Source of the DNA: an uncultured Prevotella sp.
Lineage (GTDB): Bacteria > Bacteroidota > Bacteroidia > Bacteroidales > Bacteroidaceae
Direction of reading: 5' to 3'
DNA: 64,000 nt
NCBI GenBank assembly: GCA_900541335.1
Contig: UQJC01000002.1
Coordinates: 62,001 to 126,000, forward strand
Shown here: one piece after another, positions 61,145 to 64,000 of the stretch
Layout of the letters: every line of letters starts with the position of its first letter
Position numbering within the stretch: position 1 is the first letter of the stretch
Program-made: the position numbers and the translations under genes
Notes under the pieces: generated by a model
What the model was told of the DNA's origin: nothing
The model's database searches: none
The model's input: only the letters and a program-made list of their open reading frames with translations

Positions 61145-62299
61145 ATGAATAAGCTCCTCCTATTCCTCCAAGCATTTATCTTGCTTGGCTGCTTTACTTC
61201 GTGCATTCAAGACGAACCGCTCAACGCCGAGTGCGACATTACGGGTGTGGACTCCGTATGGTTAGGGCAGCATAAGCAAATGATTATCGGCGAACCGATT
61301 GTCACCAACGACCATGTCTCTTTCTCCATCCAGCAAGGCACGGACCGCTCGGCCCTGGCTCCCAAATTTTACCTGACGGAAGGAGCACGCCTGACCATGA
61401 CAGTCGACGGACAGGAGGTTGATGCCAACGGCGCAACCCGCGACTTTGCTTCGCCTCAGCAATACACGGTTCACTCACAAGACGGTAAATGGCACAAGAC
61501 CTATACGGTGGCATTTAATTATCCGACGCCGATTAGCCTACTTAGCTTTGAACACTTCGAATTAGACCCGACCAAACGCTTTCACGTATGGTTTGAAGTC
61601 GATACAAACGACCATCAGAATCCACGCCGCGACTATTGGGCTAGTGGTAACGGAGCCTATGCCATCACTGGCATGGGTAAAAAACCGGAGTTATATCCTA
61701 CCACTAATGCCGCACTGGGAGTTGAAGGAAACTGCGTAAAACTTGAAACACGTCCGACTGGATCTTTTGGCCAAGCAGCCAAATTACCCATCGCTGCCGG
61801 CAACCTCTTTATTGGCCACTTCAACGAACGAATTGCCATGCGTAAACCCAGAGAAGCTACGGCATTCGGATTGCAACTCGTTGGTGGAAAGCCTGTCAAA
61901 CTGACTGGTTACTATAAATACAAAGCTGGTGAAATCTTCACCGATGCACACTACAATGTTTGTCCCGACCGCAAGGATACAGCTGATATTTACGCTGTAG
62001 TCTATGAAGTCGACCCTCAAAAGTTTGTTTCACTCAATGGTGATGATGTACTGACTTCTGACCGCATTGTCATGATGGCACGTATTGCCGACCCAGGTGA
62101 ACCGGCTGAATGGAAGCGATTTGAAGAACCCTTCCGCCTCCTTCCGGGCAAAACCTTCAGCGACGAACGTCTGCGCAACGATGGCTATGCCATTACCGTT
62201 GTCTGCACTTCCAGCCGTCAGGGTGCCTACTTCGAAGGGGCTGTCGGCTCTACCCTCTATGTGGATGAACTCCGCGTAGTGTGGGAAGGCGAAGAATAA
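61145..62299 (+). CDS. PCMD-domain surface lipoprotein
   Basis: 384 aa. Lipoprotein signal with lipobox CFTSC at ~Cys20, then IQDEPLNAECDI. N-terminal Ig-like part (SIQQGTDRSALAPKFYLTEG) ends around residue 125, and residues ~150-384 form the PCMD (putative carbohydrate metabolism domain) jelly-roll: YWASGNGAYAITG, LETRPTGSFGQ, LTGYYKYKAGE, LYVDELRVVW. Bacteroidetes PCMD lipoproteins sit beside outer-membrane proteins and are thought to bind glycans. An outer-membrane barrel gene follows 94 bp downstream. Confidence 0.85.
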   Translation: MNKLLLFLQAFILLGCFTSCIQDEPLNAECDITGVDSVWLGQHKQMIIGEPIVTNDHVSFSIQQGTDRSALAPKFYLTEGARLTMTVDGQEVDANGATRDFASPQQYTVHSQDGKWHKTYTVAFNYPTPISLLSFEHFELDPTKRFHVWFEVDTNDHQNPRRDYWASGNGAYAITGMGKKPELYPTTNAALGVEGNCVKLETRPTGSFGQAAKLPIAAGNLFIGHFNERIAMRKPREATAFGLQLVGGKPVKLTGYYKYKAGEIFTDAHYNVCPDRKDTADIYAVVYEVDPQKFVSLNGDDVLTSDRIVMMARIADPGEPAEWKRFEEPFRLLPGKTFSDERLRNDGYAITVVCTSSRQGAYFEGAVGSTLYVDELRVVWEGEE

Positions 62300-62393
62300 G
62301 TCATGAAACCCTATAACGGAATGACTGCCTCCCCTTCAAATAACTTCATAACCACATAACCCCTCGAGTAACCTCATAACCGATTTCTCCACA

Positions 62394-63185
62394 ATGAAAT
62401 CTCTTCTATCCCTCCTTCTCGTCCTGCTTCCCGCCTTTTCCTTTGCCCAGACTACTGAGCCGAAAAGCACCAAGGAAGCTAAGGAAACCGATATCAACTT
62501 GATCAGAGCCGCCCTCAAGGGCTGGCATGTCCGTGTCGGTGCAGGCTTTAGCATTGGTGGTAGTGCCCCGATGCCGATTCCTGCCGAAATCCGTGCCATC
62601 AACCACTACAAACCTACCCTCAGCATTCAGCTGGAAGGAGCTGCCCAAAAGAAATTTGGCGACCATTGGGGCATGATGGTCGGTGTACGATTCGAGAACA
62701 AAGGCATGGAGACCGATGCCCGTGTAAAGAACTACCACATGGAGGCAGTCAACGCAGACGGTTCGGGTAAGATTGTCGGTGCCTGGACGGGTAATGTTAA
62801 GACCGAGGTCGACCTCAATTACCTTACCTTCCCTGTTCTCGCCACCTATTCCTTCAACGACCGTTGGCAAATTGCCGTAGGTCCTTACTTGTCGTGGATG
62901 ATGCGCGGTGACTTTACGGGCAAAGCCTACGATGGTTACATCCGCGATCAGGATCCTACAGGTGAAAAGACGGAAGTTACCAGTGCTTCCTACGACTTCT
63001 CCAAGGATTTGCGCCGCTTTCAATGGGGACTGCAATTGGGCGGAGAGTTTAAAGCCTACAAACACCTCAGTGTCAGTGCCAACGTGCAATGGGGCTTAAA
63101 CGGAATCTTCCCTGCTGACTTCCAGAGTGTCACCTTCGACCTCTACCCCATCTACGGCACCATTGGTTTCCACTATCTCTTCTAA
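62394..63185 (+). CDS. Outer-membrane beta-barrel (porin-like) protein
   Basis: 263 aa with signal peptide MKSLLSLLLVLLPAFSFAQ. Strands such as WHVRVGAGFSIGGSAPMP, HWGMMVGVRFENKGMETD, VDLNYLTFPVLATYSFNDRW and FQWGLQLGGEFKAYKH end with the terminal motif GTIGFHYLF (aromatic C-terminus, barrel insertion). OMP_b-brl family, as is typical next to PCMD lipoproteins. The spacer holds an AACCTCATAACC motif. Confidence 0.86.
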   Translation: MKSLLSLLLVLLPAFSFAQTTEPKSTKEAKETDINLIRAALKGWHVRVGAGFSIGGSAPMPIPAEIRAINHYKPTLSIQLEGAAQKKFGDHWGMMVGVRFENKGMETDARVKNYHMEAVNADGSGKIVGAWTGNVKTEVDLNYLTFPVLATYSFNDRWQIAVGPYLSWMMRGDFTGKAYDGYIRDQDPTGEKTEVTSASYDFSKDLRRFQWGLQLGGEFKAYKHLSVSANVQWGLNGIFPADFQSVTFDLYPIYGTIGFHYLF

Positions 63186-63284
63186 AAGCCACGGGGTTGA
63201 AGCAAGGTTTTTCTCCATTCTCGTTTTGACTGACAGACTGCTAAACACACTCTAATTCTTTGTAATTACTCAATTCATTGATAT

Positions 63285-63890
63285 ATGAAAAAATTTTTAC
63301 TTTCTCTCTCTCTCTGCTTCATGGCCATGGTTGCCGTAGCACAGACCTACACGGAAGACCTTTCCGTTTCGATTAACGGTAATAAAACCGAACAGGGAAA
63401 GAAGGACATTCAGGTAGAACGCAACGCCGACGGTACCTGCACCTTCATTCTCCCCAACTTCATCATGGCGGACGAAACCTCTGAAGTTCCCGTCGGCACC
63501 ATTCGTCTCGAAAATGTGACAGTAAAGTCTCTCTATGGTGGTGACTCCATTGCTACGAAGCAAAACATTACCATCCTGCCGGGTGACAAAGAAGGCACAC
63601 AGCCGAGTGACTGGATGGGTCCGATGCTCGGTGAAGTACCCATCGACCTCAAGGGTGTAATGACTGCAGACAAGCTCTCTGCTAAGATTGACATTAACTT
63701 CGCAGCCCTCGGCATGATGATTAAGGTAGCGATTGGCGAAACCACAGAAACGGGCATTGACCAAGCTGTGACCACTCGTCCTGCTTCATCAGCTGTATAT
63801 AACCTTAATGGTGTACGTGTTGCCAACAACTGGAACAACAACCTTCCGAAGGGTGTGTATGTGGTAAACGGTAAGAAGGTAATCAAGTAA
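63285..63890 (+). CDS. Exported calycin-like protein with type IX-like tail
   Basis: 201 aa. Signal peptide MKKFLLSLSLCFMAMVAVAQ, then a beta-barrel-like region (~20-160) with YTEDLSVSINGNKTEQGKKD, fitting the Bacteroidetes calycin-like family. The last ~33 residues (VYNLNGVRVANNWNNNLPKG then VYVVNGKKVIK) match the same C-terminal sorting pattern as the 38047-39837 protein. Likely surface-attached or secreted; ligand unknown. No further gene is seen to the right edge. Confidence 0.78.
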   Translation: MKKFLLSLSLCFMAMVAVAQTYTEDLSVSINGNKTEQGKKDIQVERNADGTCTFILPNFIMADETSEVPVGTIRLENVTVKSLYGGDSIATKQNITILPGDKEGTQPSDWMGPMLGEVPIDLKGVMTADKLSAKIDINFAALGMMIKVAIGETTETGIDQAVTTRPASSAVYNLNGVRVANNWNNNLPKGVYVVNGKKVIK

Positions 63891-64000
63891 ATAGTGCTTG
63901 AATGATGAGTTTGTAAATCAAACTCGATACTTTCCCCGAAGGAACAACTTATTCATAGAGTCTGGTCTAAAATTGACCTTCACTCCAATAGGTAGAAAGG

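Overview
The window reads as a chromosomal segment of a Bacteroidales bacterium, most likely Prevotellaceae-like. This rests on repeated Bacteroidetes-type promoter boxes (TAnnTTTG, in several cases with TTG/TTTG 19-20 nt upstream), lipoproteins and exported proteins of Bacteroidetes families (PCMD, DUF2807, DUF4595-like, DUF6261-like, calycin-like), C-terminal tails resembling type IX secretion signals, and lineage-typical pairs such as ompH/skp-murI and nrdD-nrdG. Genus and species are not determined. No rRNA, tRNA, prophage, recognisable insertion sequence or CRISPR array was seen.

Layout. 0-7 kb: end of a lipid A acyltransferase, argS, a viroplasmin/RNase H fusion, a secreted EEP hydrolase, a secreted C1B cysteine peptidase, then an S23/Avd-like four-helix-bundle gene with a topoisomerase-type zinc finger, bracketed by three palindrome-rich 50-bp repeats. 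7-13.6 kb: minus-strand envelope cluster (Aur1-like PAP2 enzyme, NAD-dependent epimerase, LTA-synthase-like sulfatase, MsbA-like ABC exporter). 14-17 kb: a YafQ-type toxin-antitoxin pair, a TGS-nucleoside kinase and rpsO. 17-20.5 kb: gene-poor, with a cluster of 20-bp palindromes, a small basic protein, a DUF6261-like protein and a 42-bp tandem array. 20.5-37.6 kb: SLC13-type permease, porin-like protein, ABM monooxygenase, a candidate small RNA, miaB, three FKBP isomerases, a sirtuin, murI, ompH, a lipoprotein, anaerobic RNR (nrdD/nrdG) and cysS. 37.6-45.4 kb: a large exported protein with a 57-aa small protein, an AlaX-like editing protein, a DUF2807 protein, argH, a four-cysteine lipoprotein and a membrane EEP hydrolase. 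45.7-55.3 kb: gltX, Kdo transferase, two glycosyltransferases, recX, a transglutaminase-like/LRR lipoprotein and metG. 55.3-64 kb: a repeat-dense non-coding 1.4 kb with a 12-unit tandem array beside xerD, then aroQ, pyk, an O-methyltransferase, and a surface cluster of PCMD lipoprotein, outer-membrane barrel and calycin-like exported protein.

Working together. Five aminoacyl-tRNA synthetases or tRNA-quality genes (argS, cysS, gltX, metG, alaX-like) plus miaB and rpsO serve translation. The LPS/envelope genes (acyltransferase, waaA, two glycosyltransferases, MsbA-like exporter, PAP2, LTA-synthase-like) serve the cell surface. nrdD/nrdG fit anaerobic growth. The three FKBPs look deployed to cytoplasm, envelope lipid anchor and periplasm.

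The least explained material is between genes: a candidate ~60-nt RNA with its own promoter and terminator (24.12-24.22 kb); a dispersed ~115-bp element with inverted ends present at least six times; palindromic repeats around the S23-like gene; and two minisatellite arrays whose units can each fold into hairpins.
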